A DNA stretch of 41,072 nucleotides from UBA7683 sp964643895 (GCA_964643895.1 CAZXUE010000007.1:1-41072); one strand, 5' to 3'; positions 23,943-32,676 are shown, numbered from the stretch's first letter. The notes: generated by a model not told the origin, from the letters alone. Numbers and translations are program-made.

Positions 23943-24609
23943 ATGACAGATCGTCAGATCAAAATATTAGAGACCATCATTGAGCCCCGGTTGGCAGTGT
24001 GTTGCTGGCCAAGTTGTTTAATGTTTCGAGTGCGACTATTCGTAATGAGATGGTGGAGCTTGAGCGCCACGGGTACATCCGCCAGCCACATACTTCGGCG
24101 GGGCGTATCCCTACCGATAAAGGCTATCGTTTTTATGTTAATAATCTCCATGATGATGAGCATCATCAGACATCGCAGACCGCCCGCAACACCAAGGCGA
24201 TTGCAACACGGGTTTCGCACTCTGGTGAGCCAGCCCAAGCAATCAAGAGTGCAGTGGATAGCCTANNNNNNNNNNNNNNNNNNNNNNNNNNNNNNNNNNN
24301 NNNNNNNNNTCCAATTTGTTCGGGCAGCCCGAATTTTTAGATCCAACCCACTCACGCGAAGTAGCGCGTCTGCTCGATAATCTTGAGCCATGGCTTCGAG
24401 AGGCTGCTCCAAATGAGGCGCTCAATGTGTATATTGGCCGCGAGAACCCGATTGGCCGTGCCGCTGGCGTGAGTTTAATCATTTCAAAATATCGCAGCCC
24501 ATATTCTGACAGCAGTTATATCGGTATCTTGGGCCCAACTCGGCAGAGTTACCGAAGTGTTATGGGCTTGGTTGAACAAACGGGCAGAACCTTGGAGGCG
24601 GTATTATGA
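23943..24609 (+). CDS. hrcA: Heat-inducible transcription repressor HrcA, disrupted in this assembly
   Basis: HrcA binds CIRCE and represses chaperone operons. The N-terminus MTDRQIKILETIIE starts at 23943. At 23985 the frame changes, and PVGSVLLAKLFNV, SSATIRNEMVELERHGYI and QPHTSAGRIPTDKGYRFYV continue in another frame. Compared with the family, about 19 bases (EYIxTxE of the winged helix) are missing at this junction. A 44-N gap follows at 24266-24309. The C-terminal domain resumes as SNLFGQPEFLDP and VYIGRENPIGRA through ILGPTRQSYRSVM. The true gap length must be a multiple of three, unlike 44. Its stop overlaps the grpE start (ATGA). I judge the disruptions more likely to be assembly faults than decay, because CIRCE sites persist. 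Confidence 0.88.
24266..24309. other. Assembly gap (44 N) in hrcA
   Basis: Codon boundaries fall exactly at 24266 and 24310 in the flanking HrcA frames, so the hidden length should be divisible by 3. Confidence 0.9.
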
Positions 24610-25088
24610 GCAAAGCTCAAGATAAAAGACAAAAGACGGAAGATAAAGGTGCGAAATCTCAAGCATCCCGAGAAGCCGAACTTCTCATTGATTTACAGCG
24701 CGTTCAGGCCGAATTTATCAACTACAAAAATAGAGTAGAAAACGAAAAGGCGACATTATCGCAATTTTCTAAAGCACAAACTATCAAAGATCTACTGCCA
24801 ATTATTGATGATCTCGAACGCGCCCTTGGCCATCTTCCTGATGATCTGAAAGAGAATAAATGGGCACTCGGCGTTCGTAGTGTGTATGATCGTTTGCAAA
24901 AGCAGCTTGAGAAACTTGGCGTTACCGAAATCCAGGCCTTAAACCAACCATTTGACCACAACCTTCACGAAGCCGTACAGGTTGAGGGCGAAGGACCTTC
25001 GCAAATCGTTTCAGAAGTTCTACAAAACGGCTACCAATTAGGTAATCAGGTTATTCGTCACGCAGTTGTCAAAGTAATGCAACGGTAG
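24606..25088 (+). CDS. grpE: Nucleotide exchange factor GrpE
   Basis: A 160-residue co-chaperone that releases ADP from DnaK. The N-terminal 25 residues are charged and disordered, followed by a long coiled-coil (LIDLQRVQAEFINYKNRVENEK) with the GrpE signature, LLPIIDDLERAL. A compact beta domain ends the protein (NQPFDHNLHEAVQ, VLQNGYQLGNQVIRHAVVKV), where FDPxxHEAV is recognisable. Its ATG overlaps the hrcA stop by four bases, so translation is coupled. It belongs to the CIRCE-controlled hrcA transcript. Length is normal for the family. Confidence 0.96.
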   Translation: MSKAQDKRQKTEDKGAKSQASREAELLIDLQRVQAEFINYKNRVENEKATLSQFSKAQTIKDLLPIIDDLERALGHLPDDLKENKWALGVRSVYDRLQKQLEKLGVTEIQALNQPFDHNLHEAVQVEGEGPSQIVSEVLQNGYQLGNQVIRHAVVKVMQR

Positions 25089-25119
25089 TGCATATGCTTG
25101 CTTAATTAAAAAAGTTTCA

Positions 25120-25125
25120 TATACT
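25120..25125 (+). promoter_or_regulatory. -10 box of the orphan between grpE and dnaK
   Basis: TATACT predicts a start near 25132, three bases before the ATG at 25135. Confidence 0.4.
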
Positions 25126-25134
25126 CTTAGTATC

Positions 25135-25565
25135 ATGACTGAATATGAACTAGGTAGCTTACAGGCAGTCTACGATGAATATCAATCAGTAGTTCAAGAT
25201 ATTGATCCAACTGCGATGGTCAGAATCCCTTGGGTAGAGGGCGTGCTGATAACATGCAGAAGGCGCTCGGTAAGCTTGGCCTTAACTCAACTACTCAAGA
25301 TTTCGCAGAAGCTCGACTAGGTGCTGCTGACAAAGTAGTGGACGCAAGATCACATGCATTGCTCAAACATGGCTTCGGAGGTAATATCACTGGTCTTTTT
25401 GAAAAGATAGAAGCCGCGGAAGCAGACAGTGAGCAGAAGGTTGATCCAGATGAATTACAAGTACTTATAGAAGCGTTTCAGCGTGTTCCCGAAGCTGACC
25501 TTAAGAGGGCTAAAGTCATAGTGGGTATAGGCTATTATATTGGTGGCCGACTAGTATCTGATTGA
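25135..25565 (+). pseudogene. Orphan between grpE and dnaK, split by a frameshift
   Basis: The first frame (from ATG 25135) reads MTEYELGSLQAVYDEYQSVV to about DPTAMVRIP. At about 25228-25232 the sense passes to another frame that continues GRGRADNMQKALGKLGLNST to the stop at 25565. Joined, they give about 143 residues, mostly helical and acidic in the middle (KIEAAEADSEQKVDPDELQV), ending IVGIGYYIGGRLVSD. I do not recognise the family. The downstream frame alone would need a TTG start with no ribosome site, so a one-base deletion (or sequence error) in one gene is more likely. Its placement inside the heat-shock block may be accidental, as it has its own -10 box. Confidence 0.55.
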
Positions 25566-25584
25566 TTTGGAATAAGAACTAAAT

Positions 25585-25611
25585 TAGCACTCTTGACTTG
25601 TGAGTGCTAAT
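25585..25611 (+). promoter_or_regulatory. CIRCE operator of dnaK
   Basis: Perfect TTAGCACTC-N9-GAGTGCTAA. The promoter lies just downstream and overlapping: TTGTGA (25599-25604) and the extended -10 TGC TAGAAT (25620-25628), giving a start near 25635 and a leader of about 100 bases. Confidence 0.96.
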
Positions 25612-25733
25612 TTTTGTATGCTAGAATAGTATTAGCACAGTCGTAACTGGACTGCTAAATGTAATTGATAAGTATTGAAGCTCTAAGATCTAAGAACCAA
25701 GATCTACCCGGAGCGACAAAAAGGAGCGACCAC

Positions 25734-27668
25734 ATGGGTAAAATTATCGGAATTGATTTAGGAACAACTAACTCGGCAGTGGCAGTTATTCAAGCTGGCA
25801 CACCAGATATCATCACAAACAGCGAAGGCAACCGAACAACCCCCTCTGTTGTCGCAATTAAAAAAGATAAGAATGGCAAAGAAGAGCGTTTGGTGGGTGC
25901 AACTGCTAATCGTCAACGCGTTACTAATCCGGAGAATACTATTTTCGGTGTTAAGCGCCTCATTGGCCGCAAGTATTCAGATAAAGAAGTCCAAAAAGAT
26001 ATTGATATCATGCCTTACAAAATTGTGAAAAAAGGCAATGGTGTTGGTGTAACTATGGCAGGCAAAGACTATACACCAGAAGAAGTCTCAGCTATGATCT
26101 TGAGTAAAATCAAAGCAGACGCCGAGGCTTTCTTAGGTGAAAAGGTGAACGAGGCGGTCATTACCGTTCCCGCTTATTTCGATGACAGCCAGCGCCAAGC
26201 CACCAAAGATGCCGGTAAAATTGCTGGCCTTGAGGTTAAGCGTATTATTAACGAACCAACGGCGGCAGCACTGGCCTATGGTCTTGATAAAAAAGCAAAA
26301 GATGAAACCGTTGTGGTGTTCGATCTTGGTGGTGGTACCTTCGACGTTTCGGTGCTTGAACTTGGCGATGGTGTCTTTGAGGTGAAATCTACTCACGGCG
26401 ATACCCATCTTGGTGGTGAAGATTTTGATAATGCGATCGTAAATCACTTCCTGGACGAAATTAAGAAAGAACACAGCAAGGATCTGCGTGAAAACGCCAT
26501 GGCGATGCAGCGCTTGAAAGAAGAGGCGGAGAAAGCTAAGAAAGAGCTCTCCTCAGCACAAACTGCCGAGATCAACCTGCCGTTCTTAGATCAAGGCGAA
26601 GACGGCCCAATCAATTTTGAATACAGCCTTACCCGTGCCAAGCTTGAAGATCTGGTAAAAGACTTTATTGAACGAACAGCTAAGCCGTGCGAACAAGCAC
26701 TGAAAGACGCAAAAATTACTGCCAAAGATGTTGATGAAGTTATTTTGGTCGGCGGTATGACGCGTATGCCAGCTGTGGTAGAAAAAGTTAAGTCAATCTT
26801 CGGTAAAGACCCTATGCAGGGCGTGAACCCAGATGAAGTTGTAGCGATCGGTGCTGCCATTCAAGGTGGCGTTCTTGCCGGTGATGTCAAAGATGTCTTG
26901 CTGCTTGATGTTACGCCGCTTTCACTTGGTATCGAAACCATGGGTTCCGTAACTACCAAGCTGATTGAGCGAAACACCACTATTCCAACTTCAAAGAGCG
27001 AAGTCTTCTCAACCGCTGCAGATAATCAGCCGCAGGTAGAAATTCACGTTCTGCAAGGTGAGCGCGAAATGTCGGCAGACAACAAATCACTCGGCCGCTT
27101 TGTGCTCGATGGTATTGCTCCGGCTCCGCGCGGCGTGCCGCAAATCGAAGTTACCTTTAACCTCGATGCCAACGGTATTTTGAATGTAACCGCTAAAGAT
27201 AAAGGCACTGGCAAAGAACAATCCATTACCATTCAGAACTCCGGCAACCTCAGCAAAGAGGATGTCGAAAAGGCACAAAAAGACGCCGAAGCTCACGCCG
27301 AAGAAGACAAGAAGAAGCGTGAAGCAGTAGAGGCTAAAAACTTACTCGAAAACTCTATTTACCAGGCCAAGAAGATGCCGGATGAATACAAAGATAAGAT
27401 CTCAGAAGACGACAAAAAAGTAATTGAAGATGCCGTGAAAGAGGCCGAAGAGGCTTTGAAGTCTGACGATAAAGAGAAGATTGAGTCAGCAACCAAAGAG
27501 CTGATGGAAAAGATTCAGCCAATTGGCACCAAAATGTACGAAGAAGCTGCAAAAGAGGCAGAAACCGAAAAAGACAGCGAGGAAAAAAGTTCCAAGGGTA
27601 AAAAAACAAAAACAACCATCAAAGAAGATGAGGCCGTAGAAGGCGAAGTGGTAGATGATAAAGAGTAA
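25734..27668 (+). CDS. dnaK: Chaperone DnaK (Hsp70)
   Basis: A 644-residue ATP-driven chaperone. The start MGKIIGIDLGTTNSAVAV at 25734 has AAGGAG 8 bases upstream; an in-frame upstream start at 25665 adds an unrelated N-terminus and is rejected. Seen in order are the phosphate-1 motif (IGIDLGTTNS), VPAYFDDSQRQATKDAG, the phosphate-2 motif FDLGGGTFDVSVLE, the adenosine motif LVGGMTRMP, the VLLLDVTPLSLGIET linker and beta-domain start, and a helical lid with a charged tail ending EAVEGEVVDDKE. It works with GrpE (upstream) and DnaJ (33367). Regulation is by HrcA at the perfect CIRCE site. Confidence 0.98.
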   Translation: MGKIIGIDLGTTNSAVAVIQAGTPDIITNSEGNRTTPSVVAIKKDKNGKEERLVGATANRQRVTNPENTIFGVKRLIGRKYSDKEVQKDIDIMPYKIVKKGNGVGVTMAGKDYTPEEVSAMILSKIKADAEAFLGEKVNEAVITVPAYFDDSQRQATKDAGKIAGLEVKRIINEPTAAALAYGLDKKAKDETVVVFDLGGGTFDVSVLELGDGVFEVKSTHGDTHLGGEDFDNAIVNHFLDEIKKEHSKDLRENAMAMQRLKEEAEKAKKELSSAQTAEINLPFLDQGEDGPINFEYSLTRAKLEDLVKDFIERTAKPCEQALKDAKITAKDVDEVILVGGMTRMPAVVEKVKSIFGKDPMQGVNPDEVVAIGAAIQGGVLAGDVKDVLLLDVTPLSLGIETMGSVTTKLIERNTTIPTSKSEVFSTAADNQPQVEIHVLQGEREMSADNKSLGRFVLDGIAPAPRGVPQIEVTFNLDANGILNVTAKDKGTGKEQSITIQNSGNLSKEDVEKAQKDAEAHAEEDKKKREAVEAKNLLENSIYQAKKMPDEYKDKISEDDKKVIEDAVKEAEEALKSDDKEKIESATKELMEKIQPIGTKMYEEAAKEAETEKDSEEKSSKGKKTKTTIKEDEAVEGEVVDDKE

Positions 27669-27745
27669 TTCACCGAAATTCATCATAGCTTTAGTGAAGA
27701 TGTGCGAAACCGTCGAAGGTAAGAATGCATAAAGTATCATTTGCC

Positions 27746-27800
27746 GTCATCCCGGACTCGCTGTGCCCCGACGAGCACTCTTGAGAGATCCGAAATCCAG
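27746..27800. repeat. TCATyCCGGACTC / AATCCAG dispersed element, copy 1
   Basis: It begins GTCATCCCGGACTCG and ends ATCCGAAATCCAG. A shorter, more palindromic relative is at 39746-39773. Both are intergenic. Confidence 0.5.
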
Positions 27801-27897
27801 GAAAAAAAGTAAAGTATGGTGTACAAGGCCAAGTATTCAAAAGGTTTAGAATGCTGTATTATAAGTGCTAAAGCTTAGCTATTACAGGAGGTTGTGT

Positions 27898-28443
27898 ATG
27901 GCAATTAAAAAAGCAGCTGGCATAGCAGATAAATCATCGTATTTTTGGGCGGCGGCTCGTATTGCGTTGGGTTTTACATTTTTGTGGGCATTTATAGATA
28001 AATTATTTGGTCTTGGTTTTGCGACCTGCCGTGATACCAAAACAGATGTTATTAGTACAATGTGTGAAAAGGCCTGGATTAACGGCGGCTCGCCAACAGA
28101 GGGATTTCTACAGTTTGCGACTAAAGGGCCGCTGGTTGAACTCTATCAAAGCTTAGCCGGCAATTCTTTCATCGATATCTTATTTATGGTAGGACTTGGT
28201 TTAATTGGCTCGGCGCTTATTATTGGTATCGGCATACGTGTGGCAACAGTTTCCGGCGTGCTGCTGATGCTCATGATGTGGTCGTCAATGCTCCTGCCTC
28301 AAAACAACCCACTGATTGATGAGCATATTATCTACAGCATTGTGCTGCTCGGTATACTCTCTGAGAACAAAAATCAAAAATGGGGTTTGCGTAAGCTTTG
28401 GGTCAAGCAGCCTTTTGTCAAACGGTTTCCTATCTTAGAATAG
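27898..28443 (+). CDS. DoxX-family membrane protein
   Basis: A 181-residue protein with four hydrophobic segments (about 18-38 with WAAARIALGFTFLWAFIDKL, 92-115, 118-135, 142-160), the layout of DoxX/DoxD-like quinone-associated membrane proteins. DoxD forms part of thiosulfate:quinone oxidoreductase, and DoxX-type proteins are linked to membrane redox stress systems. The ATG at 27898 has AGGAGG 7 bases upstream; a further in-frame start at 27865 lacks one. A -10-like TATTAT is at 27857-27862. The next gene, an FAD-linked oxidase, starts 9 bases after its stop, then NDH-2 and VKOR follow. The neighbourhood supports a role in quinone or thiol redox chemistry, but the substrate is unknown. Confidence 0.75.
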   Translation: MAIKKAAGIADKSSYFWAAARIALGFTFLWAFIDKLFGLGFATCRDTKTDVISTMCEKAWINGGSPTEGFLQFATKGPLVELYQSLAGNSFIDILFMVGLGLIGSALIIGIGIRVATVSGVLLMLMMWSSMLLPQNNPLIDEHIIYSIVLLGILSENKNQKWGLRKLWVKQPFVKRFPILE

Positions 28444-28451
28444 AAGTAGTT

Positions 28452-30119
28452 ATGCTTAACTTAGCTAAAGATATTCAAGCCCGTATTGCTGGTGATGTCG
28501 CTGCCGATAACAAAACGTGCGAGCTCTACAGCCACGACGCCAGCCTGTTTGAGCTAAAGCCGCAGGTTGTGGTGTACCCAAAAAGTGCCGATGATGTGTG
28601 CAAGCTGGTAGAATATATCAACAAAAACAAAGAGGCACACCCGGAACTCTCTATTACCGGGCGAGGCAGCGGCACCGATATGTCAGGCGGTGCCATTAAC
28701 GATTCTATAATCGTTGATTTTTCAAAGTACTTTACTAATATTGAGCTGATTGATGCTAAGCAAAAGGTAGGCCGTTTGCAGCCTGGCGTTATGTTCAAAG
28801 ATTTTGATGAACAGGCAAACCAAAAAGGCGTTCTGATGCCGACGTACCCGGCATCACGTGATTTATGTACGGTCGGTGGTATGGTTGCCAACAACGCCGG
28901 TGGTGAAAAATCAATCGAATTTGGCAAAGCTGAAGATTTTGTGAACGAACTTGAGGTAGTTCTTGCCGATGGCATCAAACGCATTGTCAAACCGCTCAAT
29001 AAGACCGAACTGAATGCAAAAATGAAGCAAAGAGACTTTGAGGGGAGAGTGTATCGGGAGCTGTTTCAACTCATAGAAGAAAACTACGATGCCATCAAGG
29101 CGGCCAAACCAAATGTCAGCAAAGATTCCACCGGTTATCACTTGTGGCGGGTGTGGGATAGAGAAACGGGAGTTTTTGATCTCACTCAAGTAATTGTTGG
29201 ATCTCAGGGTACACTTGGACTAGTCACGAATATTGAATTTAAGATGACCGATGCCAGATCTGATGAAGGTCTATTGGTGATATTTATGAAAGACACCAAA
29301 CCGCTAGGGAAGCTCATTAAAGAAGTTCTTGCTAAAAAACCTTCCCGGTTTGAATCGTTTGATGACAATACGCTACTGCTATCCCTCAGGTTTATGCCAA
29401 AATTTTATGCATTGCTTGGCCCGCATAACTTCATAAAGCTCCTCATCAGTCTTATACCAGATGCCTTACTCTTGCTGCGTGGCGTACCACGCCTTATTCT
29501 CATGGTCTCCATAAAAGGTAATAGCGCAGACGATGTCGCACACCGTATTAAAGAACTTCACCATGAGCTGCGTGCCCGCCAAAAAGAACTCGGCATTAGC
29601 GGTTTCGAAGAAGCACCAACTGAACGGCAGGGTGAAAAGTTCTGGATTATGCGCCGCTACAGCTTTCAGATTCTCAGAAGCAGCGTGAAAGACAAGCACG
29701 CCGCTCCGTTTATCGATGATTTTGTGGTACCACCGCAGCATTTGCCCGAGTTCTTGCCACGACTGCGTAAAATTATAAAAAAGTACAAACTCTTCGCAAC
29801 CATTGCCGGCCATATGGGTGATGGTAATTTTCATATTATTCCCCTCATGAATATAGAGCTGGCGAGCGAACGAGCTAAGATCATGCCGGCCATGAAAGAG
29901 GTGAACGAACTGGTCTTAAAATACGGCGGTAGCCTGAGCGGCGAACACAACGACGGTATGATCCGCGGCCCGTGGCTGGAGCAAATGTACGGCAAGGAGA
30001 TGCTCGGTATATTCAAGCATGTGAAGCACATCTTCGACCCTCACAACATATTCAATCCGCACAAGAAGACCGATGCAAGTTGGAGTTTTTCCGAACACCA
30101 CATGAGAGAGAAGTTTTAG
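28452..30119 (+). CDS. FAD-linked oxidase, GlcD / D-lactate dehydrogenase type
   Basis: A 555-residue PCMH-type flavoprotein. The N-terminal FAD domain shows VVVYPKSADDVCKLVEYIN, TGRGSGTDMSGGAI and CTVGGMVANNAGGEKS. The C-terminal oxidase domain has the substrate/metal motif GHMGDGNFHIIPLM and GEHNDGMIRGPWL, typical of D-lactate and glycolate oxidases. No iron-sulfur domain is attached. It most likely oxidises a D-2-hydroxy acid such as lactate and passes electrons to quinone. Start: ATG at 28452, nine bases after the DoxX-like stop; NDH-2 begins three bases after its stop, so all three are one operon. The exact substrate cannot be read from sequence. Confidence 0.85.
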   Translation: MLNLAKDIQARIAGDVAADNKTCELYSHDASLFELKPQVVVYPKSADDVCKLVEYINKNKEAHPELSITGRGSGTDMSGGAINDSIIVDFSKYFTNIELIDAKQKVGRLQPGVMFKDFDEQANQKGVLMPTYPASRDLCTVGGMVANNAGGEKSIEFGKAEDFVNELEVVLADGIKRIVKPLNKTELNAKMKQRDFEGRVYRELFQLIEENYDAIKAAKPNVSKDSTGYHLWRVWDRETGVFDLTQVIVGSQGTLGLVTNIEFKMTDARSDEGLLVIFMKDTKPLGKLIKEVLAKKPSRFESFDDNTLLLSLRFMPKFYALLGPHNFIKLLISLIPDALLLLRGVPRLILMVSIKGNSADDVAHRIKELHHELRARQKELGISGFEEAPTERQGEKFWIMRRYSFQILRSSVKDKHAAPFIDDFVVPPQHLPEFLPRLRKIIKKYKLFATIAGHMGDGNFHIIPLMNIELASERAKIMPAMKEVNELVLKYGGSLSGEHNDGMIRGPWLEQMYGKEMLGIFKHVKHIFDPHNIFNPHKKTDASWSFSEHHMREKF

Positions 30120-30122
30120 CGC

Positions 30123-31307
30123 ATGAAGGTTGTTATAGTAGGTGGCGGTTTCGGCGGCATCAAGGCCGCGCTATGTTTGGCAAACAAAAAAGGTATCGAA
30201 GTAAAGCTGATTTCTGGTCAAGCATATTTTGAATACCATGCCGCACTATATCGTTCGGCAACAGGGCATTCGCCGCTCGAAGTAGTTATACCGCTTCGAG
30301 ACTTTTTTGCCTACGCCAAAAATATTGAAGTGATGGAAGATACAATCATCAGTATCGATAACAACGATCAATATATTACGGGTGAATCAGACTCAAAATA
30401 TCATTACGACGAGCTCATGTTGGCACTCGGTAATGTTACCGAATATTATGGTATTAAGGGGTTACAGCAGTACGCCTACGGGGTCAAAACAATCCATGAG
30501 GCGTTGAGGCTGAAACGGCACTTGCACGAACAGCTGCTTACTGCAGAGAAAGACCATAACTACGTGGTGATTGGCGCGGGCGCAACAGGCGTTGAGCTCA
30601 GTGCAGAACTGGCTACTTACATGAAGAAGGTCAGAAAAAAACATGGCATCAAACATGCTTTTCGGGTACAGCTGATTGAGGCTGCTCCGCGTGTGTTGAC
30701 GGCGATGCCGGAAGATATTTCAACAGCGACAACAAAAAAATTGCAGAAACTGGGCGTAAACATAAAAACCAGCACAGCCGTTACGGCTGAGACGGCAGCT
30801 GCAATCCGTTTACAGTCTCATCAAAAAGGCAGTATCCATTCACGGTCAGTTGTCTGGACGGCCGGTATCGCTAATAACCCATTGTTCGCTCAGTTCCCCC
30901 AGCTATTTCGTACAGGAAAACTAGGCAGAGTACAGGTAGATCCCTACCTGCGGGCTGCACCGCACATATATGTGCTTGGGGATAGCGCCCTAACGCCATA
31001 TAGCGGTATGGCACAAACCGCCATGTACGATGCACAGTTTATTACCGGCAATATACTCAGGCAGGTACGCGGCAAAGTAGCCCGGGAGTATGTTCCTAAA
31101 AAACCAATCTACGCTATCCCAGTTGGCGCAAGATGGGCAGCGGTGTTGTGGGGAGGGGTGCGCATCTATGGTCGCTTGGGCTGGATGCTCCGACGTCTGG
31201 CTGACCTACGGCTCTATATAACGTTCCTCCCGCCTAGAAAGGCCCTCACGGCATGGCATTACGGCTCAGTTGTAGACGAAGCCCCCTGCCCCATTTGCAA
31301 AACCTAA
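30123..31307 (+). CDS. Type II NADH dehydrogenase-like flavoprotein
   Basis: A 394-residue two-dinucleotide-binding-domain flavoprotein. It has the FAD site VVIVGGGFGG (3-12), the AYFEYHAALYR stretch, the NAD(P)H site VVIGAGATGVELSAEL (about 148-163), the FAD segment IYVLGDSALTP (about 284-294), and an amphipathic basic C-terminal region for membrane contact (RWAAVLWGGVRIYGRLGWML). NDH-2 transfers electrons from NADH to quinone without pumping. The chain ends with CPICKT, an unusual CxxC next to the C-terminus that could serve thiol chemistry. It starts three bases after the upstream oxidase. A relative acting on sulfide is less likely, because the catalytic cysteines of sulfide:quinone reductase were not seen. 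Confidence 0.85.
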   Translation: MKVVIVGGGFGGIKAALCLANKKGIEVKLISGQAYFEYHAALYRSATGHSPLEVVIPLRDFFAYAKNIEVMEDTIISIDNNDQYITGESDSKYHYDELMLALGNVTEYYGIKGLQQYAYGVKTIHEALRLKRHLHEQLLTAEKDHNYVVIGAGATGVELSAELATYMKKVRKKHGIKHAFRVQLIEAAPRVLTAMPEDISTATTKKLQKLGVNIKTSTAVTAETAAAIRLQSHQKGSIHSRSVVWTAGIANNPLFAQFPQLFRTGKLGRVQVDPYLRAAPHIYVLGDSALTPYSGMAQTAMYDAQFITGNILRQVRGKVAREYVPKKPIYAIPVGARWAAVLWGGVRIYGRLGWMLRRLADLRLYITFLPPRKALTAWHYGSVVDEAPCPICKT

Positions 31308-31379
31308 AGTGAGGTCAGACCCGAAAATAGAGAAGAATATTGTATAGTAGGTAGAAGGACAAGAACATGAAAGCCATAG

Positions 31380-31392
31380 TACAATAGAGATA
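31380..31392 (+). promoter_or_regulatory. VKOR promoter -10, leaderless
   Basis: TACAAT (31380-31385) places +1 at 31392, the first base of the ATG. Confidence 0.5.
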
Positions 31393-31991
31393 TGGATATA
31401 ATAAAAAACCTGAGGTTCAAACAAGTATTCCCGTGGATATTAGTAATTGGGGGAATCATTGGTCTGCTGGCATCATCAATTTTAACTATCGAAAAAATGC
31501 ATGTGTTGGCAAACCCCAGCTATCAACCAAGTTGTTCGATCAGTCCGGTGGTGGCGTGTTCGCCGGTGATGACCTCTTGGCAAGCAAATACTTTTAAATT
31601 CCCAAATATGTTCGTTGGTTTGGCTGGGTTTGGAATGGTCTGGGCGGTTGGTATGATGCTGCTCGCCGGTGCCAAAAACCTCAAGAAGTGGTTTTGGTGG
31701 TGCTTTCAAGCAGGTACATTGTTCGGGACCTTGTTTATCACATGGTTGCAATATTCATCAATTTATAATATTCAAAAACTTTGCATTTACTGTATGGTGG
31801 TTTGGGTGGTAACTATTCCGATTTTCTGGGCAACTTTGTCGTATAATCTGCGCGAGAAGAATATTAAAATGAGCGGGGTGCTTGGTAAATTTCTGCTGGA
31901 AAATCCAGGCAAACTGATTGCGCTGCACTACCTTATTATTATTGTGTTGATCTTCACTCATTTTGCCGAATATTTCCACACTTTGATCTAG
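31392..31991 (+). CDS. Vitamin K epoxide reductase family (VKOR) membrane protein
   Basis: A 199-residue integral membrane protein with five hydrophobic segments. The loop cysteines Cys48 and Cys56 (CSISPVVACSPVMTS) and the active-site CIYC (131-134) match the VKOR family. Bacterial VKORs re-oxidise a DsbA-like partner using quinone and so drive disulfide formation outside the membrane. No DsbA/thioredoxin domain is fused, so a partner must be encoded elsewhere. The adjacent quinone-reducing oxidase and NDH-2 support a shared quinone pool, and several exported proteins in the window contain cysteine pairs. It has its own -10 box and is probably leaderless. CIRCE site 3 begins 8 bases after its stop. 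Confidence 0.93.
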   Translation: MDIIKNLRFKQVFPWILVIGGIIGLLASSILTIEKMHVLANPSYQPSCSISPVVACSPVMTSWQANTFKFPNMFVGLAGFGMVWAVGMMLLAGAKNLKKWFWWCFQAGTLFGTLFITWLQYSSIYNIQKLCIYCMVVWVVTIPIFWATLSYNLREKNIKMSGVLGKFLLENPGKLIALHYLIIIVLIFTHFAEYFHTLI

Positions 31992-31998
31992 AAAAGTA

Positions 31999-32025
31999 TT
32001 AGCACTCTATAGCCTAAAGTGCTAA
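31999..32025 (+). promoter_or_regulatory. CIRCE operator upstream of lysE-type gene
   Basis: TTAGCACTC (31999-32007), nine bases, AAGTGCTAA (32017-32025); this is the same one-base variant as the hrcA operator. The right arm overlaps the -10 TAAAAT (32023-32028), whose start falls at about 32035, one base before the ATG at 32036. HrcA binding would occlude this promoter. Confidence 0.93.
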
Positions 32026-32035
32026 AATAATCAGT

Positions 32036-32659
32036 ATGAAAGAATTTTTACTTGTTGCTGGTATTCACTTACTTGCGGTCATGAGTCCTGGCCCAGATTT
32101 TGCTATGGTGCTCAGAAACTCGCTCATATACTCGCGAAGAGTTGGTATATTGGCAGCAGTAGGGCTCGGTCTTGGCATTTTACTTCACGTAACGTACTCA
32201 CTGCTCGGAATTGGCTTGATTATTTCTCAGTCGATCTTACTTTTTAATATCATTAAGCTCCTTGGCGCTGCGTACCTCATCTATATCGGTATTAAATCAC
32301 TTTTTGCAAAAAGACAACCTGAATTAGATGAAAAATTTAGCGACACAGGAGCGGAAATGTCCACCCTTGCTGCAATTCGGCTTGGTTTTTTAACAAATGC
32401 GTTAAATCCGAAAGCTACATTATTCTTTCTAGCATTATTTACGCAGGTTATTAACCCTGAAACTACGTCGTTTATTAAAATGCTCTATGGTATTGAGATG
32501 TCGGCGGCAACCTTTGCTTGGTTTTCTATTGTAGCTCTTTTACTGACACAGCAGCGGATTAACCGAGTTTTCTCTGGCATCAAGCATCATCTTGAACGAG
32601 TGTTTGGTATAGTGCTCATAGCTCTCGGCATTAAGGTGGCATTAGGGGCGCACAAGTAA
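32036..32659 (+). CDS. LysE/RhtB-family amino-acid exporter
   Basis: A 207-residue membrane protein with six hydrophobic segments. The family N-terminal signature is present (HLLAVMSPGPDFAMVLRNSL), as are GAAYLIYIGIKSL and GFLTNALNPKATLFFLALF. Members export amino acids or small derivatives. A CIRCE operator directly over its promoter is unusual for a transporter. It is followed on the same strand by a NYN nuclease gene and dnaJ, so it may head a heat-shock transcript lysE-NYN-dnaJ that partly reads through the terminator at 32718-32751. The mRNA should be leaderless. Substrate unknown. Confidence 0.9.
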   Translation: MKEFLLVAGIHLLAVMSPGPDFAMVLRNSLIYSRRVGILAAVGLGLGILLHVTYSLLGIGLIISQSILLFNIIKLLGAAYLIYIGIKSLFAKRQPELDEKFSDTGAEMSTLAAIRLGFLTNALNPKATLFFLALFTQVINPETTSFIKMLYGIEMSAATFAWFSIVALLLTQQRINRVFSGIKHHLERVFGIVLIALGIKVALGAHK

Positions 32660-32676
32660 TGGCTGCGATAGAGATA

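Noticed and set aside
25665..25733. N-terminal extension of DnaK
   Set aside because: The extra residues are unrelated to DnaK and overlap the leader; the start with AAGGAG at 25734 gives the normal N-terminus.
27771..27874. A fourth CIRCE site before the DoxX-like gene (AGCACTC at about 27774 and AAGTGCTAA at about 27863)
   Set aside because: The half sites are some 80 bases apart and the left arm lacks TT, so they cannot form the 9-9-9 operator.
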